From positions 1,364,001-1,428,000 of the forward strand of contig NZ_CP040504.1 of the NCBI RefSeq assembly GCF_005886145.1: a stretch of 64,000 nt of DNA, written 5' to 3'. The position numbers and the translations under genes are program-made. The notes under the pieces were generated by a model that searched no databases, was not told where the DNA came from, and was given only the letters and a program-made list of their open reading frames with translations. Position 1 is the stretch's first letter, and each line of letters opens with the position of its first letter. Origin of the DNA: Neisseria sp. oral taxon 014 str. F0314 (lineage in GTDB: Bacteria > Pseudomonadota > Gammaproteobacteria > Burkholderiales > Neisseriaceae). Shown in pieces: positions 1 through 8,251 of this stretch.

Positions 1-40
1 CGGAGCGGAAAACCGGTTCGGTATCCGTCGGGCTTGGGAA

Positions 41-75
41 AAGGCCGTCTGAAAATCTGTTTTCAGACGGCCTCT
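41..75. terminator. DUS-pair hairpin terminator
   Basis: Two DUS copies face each other across a short loop and form a stable stem with a T-rich end. It lies just past the trpC stop codon (trpC reads leftwards) and probably ends that transcript and any gene coming from the left. The first 40 bases hold nothing I can identify. Confidence 0.8.
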
Positions 76-91
76 CTTTATCCTCAAACCA

Positions 92-874
92 TCAAAACAG
101 TTTTCTGACTTCCGCTTCGATGTCGTCGGCGCGCATGAAGGTTTCGCCGATAAGGAAGGTGTGCACGCCGCGGGCGCGCATGTAGCCGACGTCGTCTTTG
201 TTGCGGATGCCGCTTTCGGTTACGACGGTTTTGCCTGCGAGGTCGGGCAGCAAATCCAGGGTTTGTTGCAGGCTGACTTCGAAGGTGCGCAGGTTGCGGT
301 TGTTGACGCCCCAAAGCGGGGTGGTCAGGTTGCGGCATTTTTCGAGTTCGCCGCGCTCGTGCAGCTCGAGCAGGACGGTCATGTTCAGGCTGTGCGCGGT
401 TTGTTCGAAGCGTTCGAGCCGTTCGGCGTCAAGGGCGGCGGCGATAAGCAGGATGGCGTCGGCGCCCCAGGCGCGCGCCTGATAGACCTGATATTCGTCG
501 ATGATGAAGTCTTTGCGCAATACGGGCAGGCCGACGGCGGCCTTAACTTGTTTCAGGTATTCGGGCGAGCCTTGGAAATAGGGTTCGTCGGTCAGCACCG
601 ACAGGCACGCCGCACCTGCGTTTTCGTAGGCGGCGGCGATGGCGGCGGGACGGAAGTCGGCGCGTATCAGCCCTTTGCTCGGGCTGGCTTTTTTAATCTC
701 GGCAATCACGGCGGGCAGGCCCTGCGCGTGTTTGGCGCGGATGGCGCCGATGAAGTCGCGCACGGGCGCGGCGGCCTGCGCCTGCCGTTTGATTTCTTCC
801 GCGGAAACGGCGGCTTTCTGGGCGGCGACTTCTTCTGCTTTGGTAGCGAGGATTTTATTGAGGATGTCGGTCAT
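92..874 (-). CDS. trpC: Indole-3-glycerol phosphate synthase TrpC
   Basis: Cytoplasmic enzyme of tryptophan synthesis that closes the indole ring, turning CdRP into indole-3-glycerol phosphate. The 260-residue length is normal for a monofunctional TrpC. The (beta/alpha)8 signatures are present: KKASPSKG at residues 61-68, then the RKDFI, NNR and TESGIR motifs of the phosphate- and substrate-binding strands. The ATG at 874 has only a weak ribosome site. No other trp gene is adjacent, so the pathway is split in this genome. DUS words flank the gene. Confidence 0.96.
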   Translation of the reverse strand: MTDILNKILATKAEEVAAQKAAVSAEEIKRQAQAAAPVRDFIGAIRAKHAQGLPAVIAEIKKASPSKGLIRADFRPAAIAAAYENAGAACLSVLTDEPYFQGSPEYLKQVKAAVGLPVLRKDFIIDEYQVYQARAWGADAILLIAAALDAERLERFEQTAHSLNMTVLLELHERGELEKCRNLTTPLWGVNNRNLRTFEVSLQQTLDLLPDLAGKTVVTESGIRNKDDVGYMRARGVHTFLIGETFMRADDIEAEVRKLF

Positions 875-951
875 GGCTGGCTTTCGGTTTGACTGTTTTT
901 CAGACGGCCTATCTTACATTTGCGGCGCGGCGAGGTAAAGGCGGCGGCTTT

Positions 952-1911
952 TCAGACGGCCTCTCGGCCGTGCGTTTCGAAATAATGCAGCACGGTTTCG
1001 GGCATCCATTCGATGTTTAACCGGCCGCCCGATTTATTGACGAATCCGACGTGCCCGCCGTATGGCGGTTGCAGCAGCGTTACGGCATCGGACACTTCCG
1101 CCGCCGTCGGCAGGGCTTCGGGCGGGAGGAACGGGTCGCTGACGGCGTTGAGCAATAGCAGCGGCGTGCGCACCGAGCGCAGCAGGGGTTTGCACGAGGC
1201 GCGGCGGTAGTAGTCGTGCCGGTCGGTAAAACCGTGCAACGGCGCGGTAAACAGGTCGTCGAAGCCGCCCAGCGTTTTGCAGTTTTTCAAGGGGGAGGCC
1301 GTCTGAAAATGCGGGAAGGCTTCGGCCTTGGGCACCAGCGAACGGAGGAAATAGCGGGTGTAGAGCAGGCGCGTCATGCCGCGGTCGAAGCGCGTGCCGG
1401 CGGCGGTCAAATCCACGGGCGCGGACACGGCCGCCGCCGCGCGCGGTACGGCGGCCGCGCCCTCTTCGCCCAGATATTTCGCCAGCGCGTTGCCGCCGAG
1501 CGACACGCCTGCGGCGTAAATGCGCGGATAGCGCGCCGCCAGTGTTTCCAGCATAAAGCCGATTTCACGCGTATCGCCCGAATGGTAGAACACGGGCGCG
1601 GTGTTGGCGATGCCGCCGCAGCCGCGGAAGTGGGCGACCACGCCGTGCCAGCCCCTGCGTTGCACGGCCTTCATCATTTCCACGGCGTAATGGCTCATGC
1701 TGCCGCCTTCCAGCCCGTGAAACAACACTACCAGCGGCGCGTCGGGGCGGGCGGCGTCGACGAAATCATAGGCAATCTGCGTTTTGCCGGTGCTGTCGGG
1801 CAGCAGCTCGCGGCGGTAGGCGGGCGGTGCGGATTGCAGCAGCTTGGCGAAAATGGTTTCGGCATTGCCGTTGTGCAGCCAAAACGGCGTATCGGGCAGG
1901 TTTATGTTCAT
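952..1911 (-). CDS. YheT-like alpha/beta-fold hydrolase
   Basis: Putative esterase of the YheT/COG0429 family; the substrate is unknown. The 319-residue protein has the oxyanion-hole motif LFHGLEGG (about residues 63-70), RGCGG at 96-100, and the nucleophile elbow GVSLGGN with the likely catalytic Ser137. A late GGHVGFVN provides the expected histidine of the triad. It is read in the same direction as trpC, with two DUS words between them but no coupling, so the neighbours say little about its role. Confidence 0.88.
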   Translation of the reverse strand: MNINLPDTPFWLHNGNAETIFAKLLQSAPPAYRRELLPDSTGKTQIAYDFVDAARPDAPLVVLFHGLEGGSMSHYAVEMMKAVQRRGWHGVVAHFRGCGGIANTAPVFYHSGDTREIGFMLETLAARYPRIYAAGVSLGGNALAKYLGEEGAAAVPRAAAAVSAPVDLTAAGTRFDRGMTRLLYTRYFLRSLVPKAEAFPHFQTASPLKNCKTLGGFDDLFTAPLHGFTDRHDYYRRASCKPLLRSVRTPLLLLNAVSDPFLPPEALPTAAEVSDAVTLLQPPYGGHVGFVNKSGGRLNIEWMPETVLHYFETHGREAV

Positions 1912-2284
1912 TTTTCAGCAACCGTTCGGATGAACCGCTATTGCGGACGGCGCCGTTCCCGACCATGCCGAAATGCAACACTCCGGTGCGGGCCGGACGG
2001 CGGAATACCGCTGCGTAAAGAAATCATTAATTTTACCAAATGTTTCGTAAATCGTTGCAGCATAAAGATTAATTTCATATCAGCATTATAATTTATGCAA
2101 TATTCGTTCTTAATAATATTCTTATTGATACTAATTGCTTTTTTCTCACTGGAAAAACAGGTAAACCCTGCTGAAACAAGGCGGCAAAGACATTATGCTT
2201 TTTGCAGAACAAACCGCGGCCGTCTTTTTTCAGACGGCCTACAAACCAACGGGACGCCCGTCCCATACATTCGGAGTCATTGCT

Positions 2285-2377
2285 ATGTCAGTATTTTTCT
2301 TCAACATCATCCTGTTTATCGGCATCTCTTCGCTCGTTTCGCTGGCGGCATTGTGGTGGTACGAACACGATTTGTAA
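2285..2377 (+). CDS. Possible 30-residue single-pass membrane peptide
   Basis: A short reading frame, MSVFFFNIILF...WWYEHDL, is almost entirely one hydrophobic helix with a charged C-terminal end. A GGAG ribosome site lies about 8 bases before the ATG, and a DUS-pair terminator starts 25 bases after the stop. A TATAAT at 2087-2092 could be its promoter, but no good -35 is seen. The size and topology resemble small accessory subunits of membrane enzymes. I do not recognise the family. Longer overlapping frames here look spurious. Confidence 0.45.
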   Translation: MSVFFFNIILFIGISSLVSLAALWWYEHDL

Positions 2378-2401
2378 CGGAATGTCCTGATTCAATATCC
2401 T

Positions 2402-2432
2402 GAGGCCGTCTGAAAAGTTTTCAGACGGCCTC
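2402..2432. terminator. DUS-pair terminator between convergent genes
   Basis: A 14-base DUS arm and its complement are separated by one base. It sits between the small rightward peptide gene and the end of the leftward RDD gene, so it can serve both. Confidence 0.8.
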
Positions 2433-2459
2433 CGCCTTATCGGGGGCACTGTTCCGATA

Positions 2460-3050
2460 TTACTCGGCCCGCACCTTTCTGACCACCACGGTATCGGCAA
2501 ATTCGTCAGGCATGGTACGACCGCCCTCGGTAAAAATCATCCGTTTCGCATTCAGCCAGACAAACAAAAATCCCGCGAGTCCCTGTCCGCCTTCGCCGAA
2601 AACCATACCGGCCGCCGTAATCATAATGAGCGCTTTGAGCGGCCAGAAAAATTCGCGCATCATCACGACATCCCAAAAATCCGCAGGCGATCCGTCGGAT
2701 TTGACGACGACGATGCCCATTATCCTTTTGCCCAGCGACTGCCCGTCCCATCCCATGCTGTAAAGCTGGGCGACGATATACGCAAAGACGACAATCAGCA
2801 AAACAGAACCCTCGTCGGGTCCCCTCACCCAACCCGAAGATTGATGGTTTTCTAATAAATATGCACTATATTTGTCCCTTATCTCAGCAATCCCTAACAG
2901 CGACGGGGCAAATACCAGTACGTTAAACACGGTATTCAAAACAAATGCCGTCAGCCTGCGCCAAAGCGGGGCGTAAACAAGGTTTTCCGGAACCGCCGGA
3001 GTCTGTACCGCACCGTTCCCGTCGGTTTCGATCAAATGATTTTCACTCAA
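2460..3050 (-). CDS. RDD-family membrane protein
   Basis: The 196-residue inner-membrane protein has about four hydrophobic segments. It carries the RDD signature, with LWRRLTAFVLN near residue 29, then GQSLGKRIMG and the Asp-containing loop. The cellular role of this family is mostly unknown; some members are ion exchangers. The start is a TTG preceded by AGGAAG, with no ATG near the conserved N-terminus. It lies downstream of murJ, separated by a DUS terminator at 3091-3120, so it is probably transcribed separately. Confidence 0.85.
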   Translation of the reverse strand: MSENHLIETDGNGAVQTPAVPENLVYAPLWRRLTAFVLNTVFNVLVFAPSLLGIAEIRDKYSAYLLENHQSSGWVRGPDEGSVLLIVVFAYIVAQLYSMGWDGQSLGKRIMGIVVVKSDGSPADFWDVVMMREFFWPLKALIMITAAGMVFGEGGQGLAGFLFVWLNAKRMIFTEGGRTMPDEFADTVVVRKVRAE

Positions 3051-3090
3051 TGTCTGTACTTCCTGCTATTTGGGTGACTTTTTTTAGACC

Positions 3091-3120
3091 GAGGCCGTCT
3101 GAAAAGTTTCAGACGGCCTC
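3091..3120. terminator. DUS-pair terminator after murJ
   Basis: Perfect DUS inverted pair with an almost absent loop, 40 bases past the murJ stop and upstream of the RDD gene on the same strand. Confidence 0.8.
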
Positions 3121-3159
3121 TCGGTGCGGAACGGATTAAAGCGCGGGCGGCAACCGTAT

Positions 3160-4701
3160 TTATTTCGTTTCCGAGCGCTTGAAATGATGCGGGCGGAAAC
3201 CTAAAGCCGCCAGCGAGGCGAAATACAGGCCTCCGCCGATAAAAATCAAGACAAACAGTTGACCCGCCTTGCGCAGGCCGCCCGCGTGCTGCCAGTCCAT
3301 CGGCAGCCAGTATTGCGCCGCCAGCAGGCCGCCGCCCATCACGGCAAGGGCGGCCAGCAGTTTGACGGAAAACGGCCGCCAGCCCTCGCCGGGCAGGTAA
3401 ATGCCGTGTTTGCGCAGCAGCGTGAACAGCAGCCCCGCGTTCAGGCACGCGCCCAGCCCGACGGAAAGCGACAGGCCGACATGTTTGAGCGGGCCGACGA
3501 AGGCAAGGTTCATCAACTGCGTTACCACCAGCGTGAACACGGCAATCTTCACCGGCGTGCGGATGTTTTGCTGCGCGTAAAAAGCGGGCGCGAGCACTTT
3601 GACGGTAATCTGCCCGACCACGCAGAACGAGCAGGCCGCCAGCGCGTTGCGGGTCATGACCGCATCGTGGTAGGTAAAGCCCTTGCTCATAAACAGCGTG
3701 CTGATCAGCGGCAGCGACAGCACCGCCAAAGCCAGCGCGGCGGGTGCGGCCAGCAGGAAACACAGCCGCAGCCCCCAGTCGAGCAGCTTGGAAAACTCTT
3801 CGGGATTGCGCCCGCCCGCGTGTTTCGACAGCGTCGGCAGCAGAATCGTACCGAGCGCCACGCCCAGCACGCCGGTCGGCAGTTCGGTCATACGGTCGGC
3901 GTAATACATCCATGTGATGCTGCCGCTTTGCAGGTAGGACGCGAAAATCGTGCTGATAACCAGCGAAACCTGCGCCACGCTCGCAGCGAAAATCGACGGA
4001 ATCATCAGTTTGATGACGCGGTTTACCGCCGAATTGCGGAAATCCAGTTTCGGCAGCTTCAAAAAGCCCTGTTTTGCCAGCCACGGCAGTTGGAACACCA
4101 ACTGCAACACGCCGCCGATAAACACCGCCCACGCCAGCGCGGTAATCGGCGGGTCGAAATACGGCACGAAAAACAGGGCGGCCACGATGAATGATATGTT
4201 CAGCAGCACGGGCGTGAAGGCGGGAATCTGGAATTTGTGGTAGGTATTGAGTATCGAACCGACGAAAGACGAAAGCGAAATCAGCAGGATATAGGGGAAC
4301 ATAATCCGCAGCAGGTCGGCGGCCAGCGCCAGCTTGTCGGGATTTTTGCCGAATCCGGTCGCCGTCGCACGGATAATCCACGGTGCGGCCAGCACGCCGA
4401 CGGCGGTAACGACGGTCAGCGCAAACGTCAGCATCCCCGCCACATACTGCACAAATTCCCGCGTCGCCTCCGGCGACTTCGTCTGGCGGTATTCCGCCAA
4501 AACGGGGACGAACGCCTGCGAAAACGCGCCTTCGGCAAAAATCCGCCGCAGCAGGTTCGGCAGCTTGAACGCGGTCAGAAACGCGTCCGTCGCATCGCCC
4601 GCGCCAAACACCCGCGCAATAATCATATCGCGCACGAATCCGAGTATGCGCGACACCATCGTCAGGCTGCCGAGCTTCGCCAAAGCACCAAGTAGATTCA
4701 T
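3160..4701 (-). CDS. murJ: Lipid II flippase MurJ
   Basis: Integral membrane protein that moves the peptidoglycan precursor lipid II across the inner membrane. The 513-residue length and about 14 hydrophobic helices fit the MviN/MurJ family. The N-terminus MNLLGALAKLGSLTMVSRIL and the following RDMIIARVFGAGDATDAF are the strongly conserved TM1/TM2 region, including the Arg and Asp residues lining the cavity. The ATG start is at 4701. It stands alone between terminators and is expected to be essential. Confidence 0.96.
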   Translation of the reverse strand: MNLLGALAKLGSLTMVSRILGFVRDMIIARVFGAGDATDAFLTAFKLPNLLRRIFAEGAFSQAFVPVLAEYRQTKSPEATREFVQYVAGMLTFALTVVTAVGVLAAPWIIRATATGFGKNPDKLALAADLLRIMFPYILLISLSSFVGSILNTYHKFQIPAFTPVLLNISFIVAALFFVPYFDPPITALAWAVFIGGVLQLVFQLPWLAKQGFLKLPKLDFRNSAVNRVIKLMIPSIFAASVAQVSLVISTIFASYLQSGSITWMYYADRMTELPTGVLGVALGTILLPTLSKHAGGRNPEEFSKLLDWGLRLCFLLAAPAALALAVLSLPLISTLFMSKGFTYHDAVMTRNALAACSFCVVGQITVKVLAPAFYAQQNIRTPVKIAVFTLVVTQLMNLAFVGPLKHVGLSLSVGLGACLNAGLLFTLLRKHGIYLPGEGWRPFSVKLLAALAVMGGGLLAAQYWLPMDWQHAGGLRKAGQLFVLIFIGGGLYFASLAALGFRPHHFKRSETK

Positions 4702-4858
4702 AAAAAAACCGTTGTCGAAAATTTGCTAAGGGGCCGTCTGAAACGGGGTTTCAGCGGAAGGGACGGAGCCGCGGCCCCGAAAACAGCGCGTATTGTACTC
4801 CAGTGCGCCGCGGCAATTCAAAGACAGACGGTTTTTTCCGGCGGTGCGAGCAGGTGGG

Positions 4859-5812
4859 CTATACCACCACATTCTGCGGCCGCCCTGCCGCAAAGCGGTT
4901 GATGTTTTCCAGCAGAATGGCAAACAGCCGGTTCCGCGCTTCCTCGCTGCCCCAGGCCATATGCGGCGTAACGATTAAATTGGGCAGGCGGGCTTTGAGC
5001 AGCGGGTTGCCGTTGCGCGGCGGCTCCTCGGTTAGAACGTCGAAACCCGCGCCGCCGATTCGGCCGTATTTCAGCGCGGCAACCAAAGCCTGCTCGTCCA
5101 CCAGGCCGCCGCGCCCGCAGTTAATCAACACCGCGCCGGGCTTCATGCGCTGCAATTCCGTTTCGCCTATCATGTTGGCCGTTTGCGGCGTGAGCGGGCA
5201 GTGCAGCGAAACGGCGTCTGCCGTTTGGATGGCCTCGTCGAAGGAAACGTAGCCTTCGCGAACGTTTTCGGCGTGTTTGTGTTCGCCGAACACCACGTTC
5301 ATGCCGAAGGCGCGCGCATAGCCCGCCAGCGTTTTGCCGATATTGCCGCGCCCGAATACGGCCAGCGTCTTGCCGTGCAAATCGCGCATCGGCGCGCCGA
5401 AATGGCAGAAAAACGGCGATTGCTCCCATATGCCGGCGGCGATGTCGCGCTGATAAGCCGGCAGGTTGCGCATCAGCGCAATCATCAGCATAAAGGCGTG
5501 TTCCGCCACCGATTCGTTGCCGTAGGCGCGGATGTTGCACACGGTAACGCCTGCGGCTTTGGCGGCGGCGGTGTCCACGTTGTTCACACCCGTTGCCGCC
5601 ACCGCAATCAGCCTGAGCTGCGGATTGGCGGCGATGTGTTCCGCCGTGATGACGACTTTGTTGGTAACGACGACATCCGCTCCTGCGATTCGGGCGGCGG
5701 TTTCTTCCGGCCGTGTTGACGGATATTCGGCCACCTCGGCGGGGAAATCGAAAGCAAACGGCTCCGGCGCCAGCGTGGCACGGTCGAGCACGGCGATTTT
5801 CCAAATTTTCAC
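4859..5812 (-). CDS. D-2-hydroxyacid dehydrogenase (HprA-like)
   Basis: NAD(P)-dependent cytoplasmic oxidoreductase of the D-2-hydroxyacid family, nearest in pattern to glycerate/hydroxypyruvate reductases. In 317 residues it has the Rossmann motif GRGNIG (154-159) and the catalytic set Arg234 in NCGRGG, Glu262/263, and His284 in TPHMAWGSEEAR. The start is GTG with an excellent AGGAG five bases upstream. The exact substrate cannot be read from sequence; hydroxypyruvate or glyoxylate are likely. Confidence 0.88.
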   Translation of the reverse strand: MKIWKIAVLDRATLAPEPFAFDFPAEVAEYPSTRPEETAARIAGADVVVTNKVVITAEHIAANPQLRLIAVAATGVNNVDTAAAKAAGVTVCNIRAYGNESVAEHAFMLMIALMRNLPAYQRDIAAGIWEQSPFFCHFGAPMRDLHGKTLAVFGRGNIGKTLAGYARAFGMNVVFGEHKHAENVREGYVSFDEAIQTADAVSLHCPLTPQTANMIGETELQRMKPGAVLINCGRGGLVDEQALVAALKYGRIGGAGFDVLTEEPPRNGNPLLKARLPNLIVTPHMAWGSEEARNRLFAILLENINRFAAGRPQNVVV

Positions 5813-5896
5813 GGTTTCTCCTGTTTTTCAATATGACCAAACCTGTCGCGCACCGGCAGGCTGGATTTGATTATAGCCATCGGCAGACAATAAGCG

Positions 5897-5933
5897 AAAG
5901 GCCGTCTGAAAATTCTGTTTCAGACGGCCTTTT
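5897..5933. terminator. DUS-pair terminator
   Basis: DUS inverted pair with A and T runs on both sides, downstream of the small leftward gene at 5964-6146. Confidence 0.8.
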
Positions 5934-5963
5934 ATCGGTTGACACGGACTAACCGTGTCAAAG

Positions 5964-6146
5964 CTACTTCGTATCGAAGCAATAATTGCCGCGAGGATCA
6001 CCGAAATCGCTCTCGCAGACAGTCTTCACCATCCCGCGTTTGGGCGTTTCCCCCCAGCCGTTCAGCCAATCCCAAAACGAAGCGGCCTGCACGTTGACAC
6101 TGGCGGCCATCGCTACGGCCAGAAACAATGCGGATACTTTTCTCAT
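5964..6146 (-). CDS. Small secreted Trp-rich protein, function unknown
   Basis: A 60-residue protein with a clear Sec signal peptide, probably cleaved after VQAA (about residue 22). The mature part of about 38 residues starts SFWDWLNGWGE and contains two cysteines (about 45 and 56) that could form a disulfide. AAGGAG precedes the ATG, and a DUS terminator follows the stop. It should act in the periplasm or outside the cell. I do not recognise a family; its size would also fit a small toxin or peptide ligand, but nothing proves that. Confidence 0.7.
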   Translation of the reverse strand: MRKVSALFLAVAMAASVNVQAASFWDWLNGWGETPKRGMVKTVCESDFGDPRGNYCFDTK

Positions 6147-6262
6147 CGTTCACTCCTTAAGTAAAAATTAAGCAAATCAAATATATATCAAAGGCAAAAA
6201 AACCAAAACATACGTTTTACCGACACATGAACCGTGCAAAAAGTTCCTAAACGGACAAAACC

Positions 6263-7984
6263 TTATTCTGCGGCGTCTTTGCCGATGCCTTTATCCAGCC
6301 CTTGCGTCAGACCGTTGATGTCGCCGCCGTTCAGGCCCAATTCTTTCAAGAGGCCGTCAACCAGCGGGGCTTGGCTGCGGTAGCGCAGGGCGCTGTTGAC
6401 TATTTGGTCGGCAAGGCTGGCTTGTGTGGTTTGGCCGTCCGACACGCCTTCGGAGCCGTTGGCAGCACCGCTGAATCCGCCCAAGCCGTTGACTTGCAGA
6501 ATCTTGATGTCGTCGATGTTTTCCATCGGGCGCACGGATTCGCGGATGATGTCGGGCAGGTGTTTCAACAGGGCGAGGCGCACTTGCATTTCGACTTGCT
6601 CGACGCTCAGGACGTTGGCGGCTTCGTTCACGGCGCGGGTACCTTCGGCATCGACTTTGTATTGCTGCTCTTGCGCTTGTGCCAGCAGGACTTTGGCATC
6701 GGCTTCACCTTTGGCTTGCAGGCGTTGTTTCTCGGCTTCGGCTTCGGCGGCGATGCGCACGGCTTCGGCGCGGTCTTGCGCGGCCTGTTTCTCGGCTTCG
6801 GCGGCGACGGTGAGCGAAATCGCGTCTTTTTGTGCGGCTTCTTCGGCGGCAATCAGTTCGACGGCTTTGGCACGTTCGGCGCGTTCGGTTTCGCGCACGG
6901 TAATCACGCTCTCTTCTTCACGCACGGCAGCGGCGCGGGCTTTGTCGGCCTCGGCTTTGGCTTCGGATTCGGCACGCGATTTCTCGGCAACGGCGATGGC
7001 GCGGTCTTGTTCGGCAAGCTCGATGGCTTTGCGGCGCTCAACCTCCGCCTGCTCGACGGCTTGGGCTTTGCGGATGTCTTCGTTTTTAATGTCGCGTTCG
7101 GCGGCGATGCGTTTCAAATCCACTTCGCGTTCGGCAGCGATTTTGGCTTCTTCCGCCTCGCGTTTTTTCTGCGCTTCCTGCTCGGCGATGCTGGCTTCCT
7201 GTTCGGCGCGGCGCACGGCGATTTCGCGTTCTTGTTCGAGTTTGGCGTATTCTTCTTCGCGCGAGATTTTCAGGCGTTGCTGCTCGGCTTCGAGATTTTT
7301 GGTTTTAATCGCCAAATCGGTGTCTTGTTCGATTTCGTTGCGTTTTTTGCGGCGGCCTTCGATGGTTTCGGTCAGTTTGGTCAGACCTTCCGCGTCAAAG
7401 GCGTTTTGCGGGTTGAAAAACTCAAAGCTGGTCTGGTCGAGGCCGGTCAGGGAGACGGTTTCGAGTTCGAGGCCGTTTTTAAACAAGTCTTCGCTCACGA
7501 CTTGTTGCACTTTCTGAACGAAATCAACACGTTTTTCGTGCAACTCTTCCATTGCCATTTCGGCGGCAACGGCGCGCAGGGCATCGACGAATTTACCTTC
7601 GACAAGGTCTTTCAATTCGTCGGGCGACATGGTTTTCATACCCAGCGTTTGCGCGGCGGTGGCGATGCTCTCGGCGCTGGGTTTGACGCGGACATAAAAC
7701 TCCGCCATCACGTCAACGCGCATCCGGTCGCGGGTAATCAACGCCTGCTGCGCCGCGCGGCGCACTTCGAGGCGCAGCGTGTTCATGTTGACGGGGATGA
7801 TTTCGTGCAGCACGGGCAGCACCATCGCGCCGCCGTTCATGATGACTTTTTCGCCGCCGAAGCCGGTGCGCACGAAGGAGACTTCTTTGCTGGCGCGGCG
7901 GTACAGGCGGGTGAGGATGAGGCCGAGTACGAACAGCGCGACGAGTATGACGCCGGCGATGATGCCGATGGAAACTAAGTTCAT
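6263..7984 (-). CDS. Flotillin / SPFH-domain protein, YqiK-like
   Basis: Membrane scaffold of the flotillin (band 7/SPFH) family, thought to organise membrane microdomains. The 573-residue protein has one N-terminal membrane helix (residues 5-28), an SPFH domain to about residue 190, then a very long Glu/Ala/Lys-rich coiled coil (about 195-440) and a C-terminal tail with a Gly-rich stretch. AAAGGA lies before the ATG. In Escherichia coli yqiK lies next to yqiJ; here the YqiJ homologue lies 3 kb upstream on the same strand, separated by two membrane-protein genes and a dRS3 element. Confidence 0.9.
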   Translation of the reverse strand: MNLVSIGIIAGVILVALFVLGLILTRLYRRASKEVSFVRTGFGGEKVIMNGGAMVLPVLHEIIPVNMNTLRLEVRRAAQQALITRDRMRVDVMAEFYVRVKPSAESIATAAQTLGMKTMSPDELKDLVEGKFVDALRAVAAEMAMEELHEKRVDFVQKVQQVVSEDLFKNGLELETVSLTGLDQTSFEFFNPQNAFDAEGLTKLTETIEGRRKKRNEIEQDTDLAIKTKNLEAEQQRLKISREEEYAKLEQEREIAVRRAEQEASIAEQEAQKKREAEEAKIAAEREVDLKRIAAERDIKNEDIRKAQAVEQAEVERRKAIELAEQDRAIAVAEKSRAESEAKAEADKARAAAVREEESVITVRETERAERAKAVELIAAEEAAQKDAISLTVAAEAEKQAAQDRAEAVRIAAEAEAEKQRLQAKGEADAKVLLAQAQEQQYKVDAEGTRAVNEAANVLSVEQVEMQVRLALLKHLPDIIRESVRPMENIDDIKILQVNGLGGFSGAANGSEGVSDGQTTQASLADQIVNSALRYRSQAPLVDGLLKELGLNGGDINGLTQGLDKGIGKDAAE

Positions 7985-8073
7985 GGGTTTTCCTTTCTTG
8001 GAGAAGGTTTTTTTCAGACGGCTTCCTGCTGCCTGAAACAGGTTTGGAGAAAATCAAACAAATACAGTGGATT

Positions 8074-8216
8074 CAAATAGAAATACCTGCATCGTCATTC
8101 CCGCGCAGGCGGGAATCCAGGCTTCGGGATTCCAAGGAAATATTCAAAGATTGCCACAATTCTAAACCTCTGGATTCCCGCCTGCGCGGGAATGACGATG
8201 CAGGTATTTCTATTTG
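8074..8216. repeat. dRS3-flanked intergenic element with 47-bp perfect inverted arms
   Basis: The arms at 8074-8120 and 8170-8216 are exact reverse complements of 47 bases. Each contains ATTCCCGCGCAGGCGGGAAT, the dRS3 repeat of Neisseria. The 49-base core is unlike the arms. It fills the gap between the flotillin gene and its upstream neighbour and would fold into a strong hairpin, so it may uncouple their expression. Confidence 0.85.
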
Positions 8217-8251
8217 GATTTACATTAAGGCGGCCTGTATTTTCAGACGGC

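Noticed and set aside
1216..2091. Long rightward frame opposite the YheT-like gene
   Set aside because: Antisense shadow of a GC-rich gene; similar antisense frames opposite mnmG, bamA, rseP, ParC and the flotillin gene were dismissed likewise.
2095..2403. 102-codon frame with a hydrophobic start
   Set aside because: No ribosome site, and it reads through a DUS and overlaps a better small frame in another register.
3047..4381. 444-codon leftward frame within murJ
   Set aside because: An out-of-frame shadow; Arg/Ala-rich with no motif, while the murJ frame is fully conserved.
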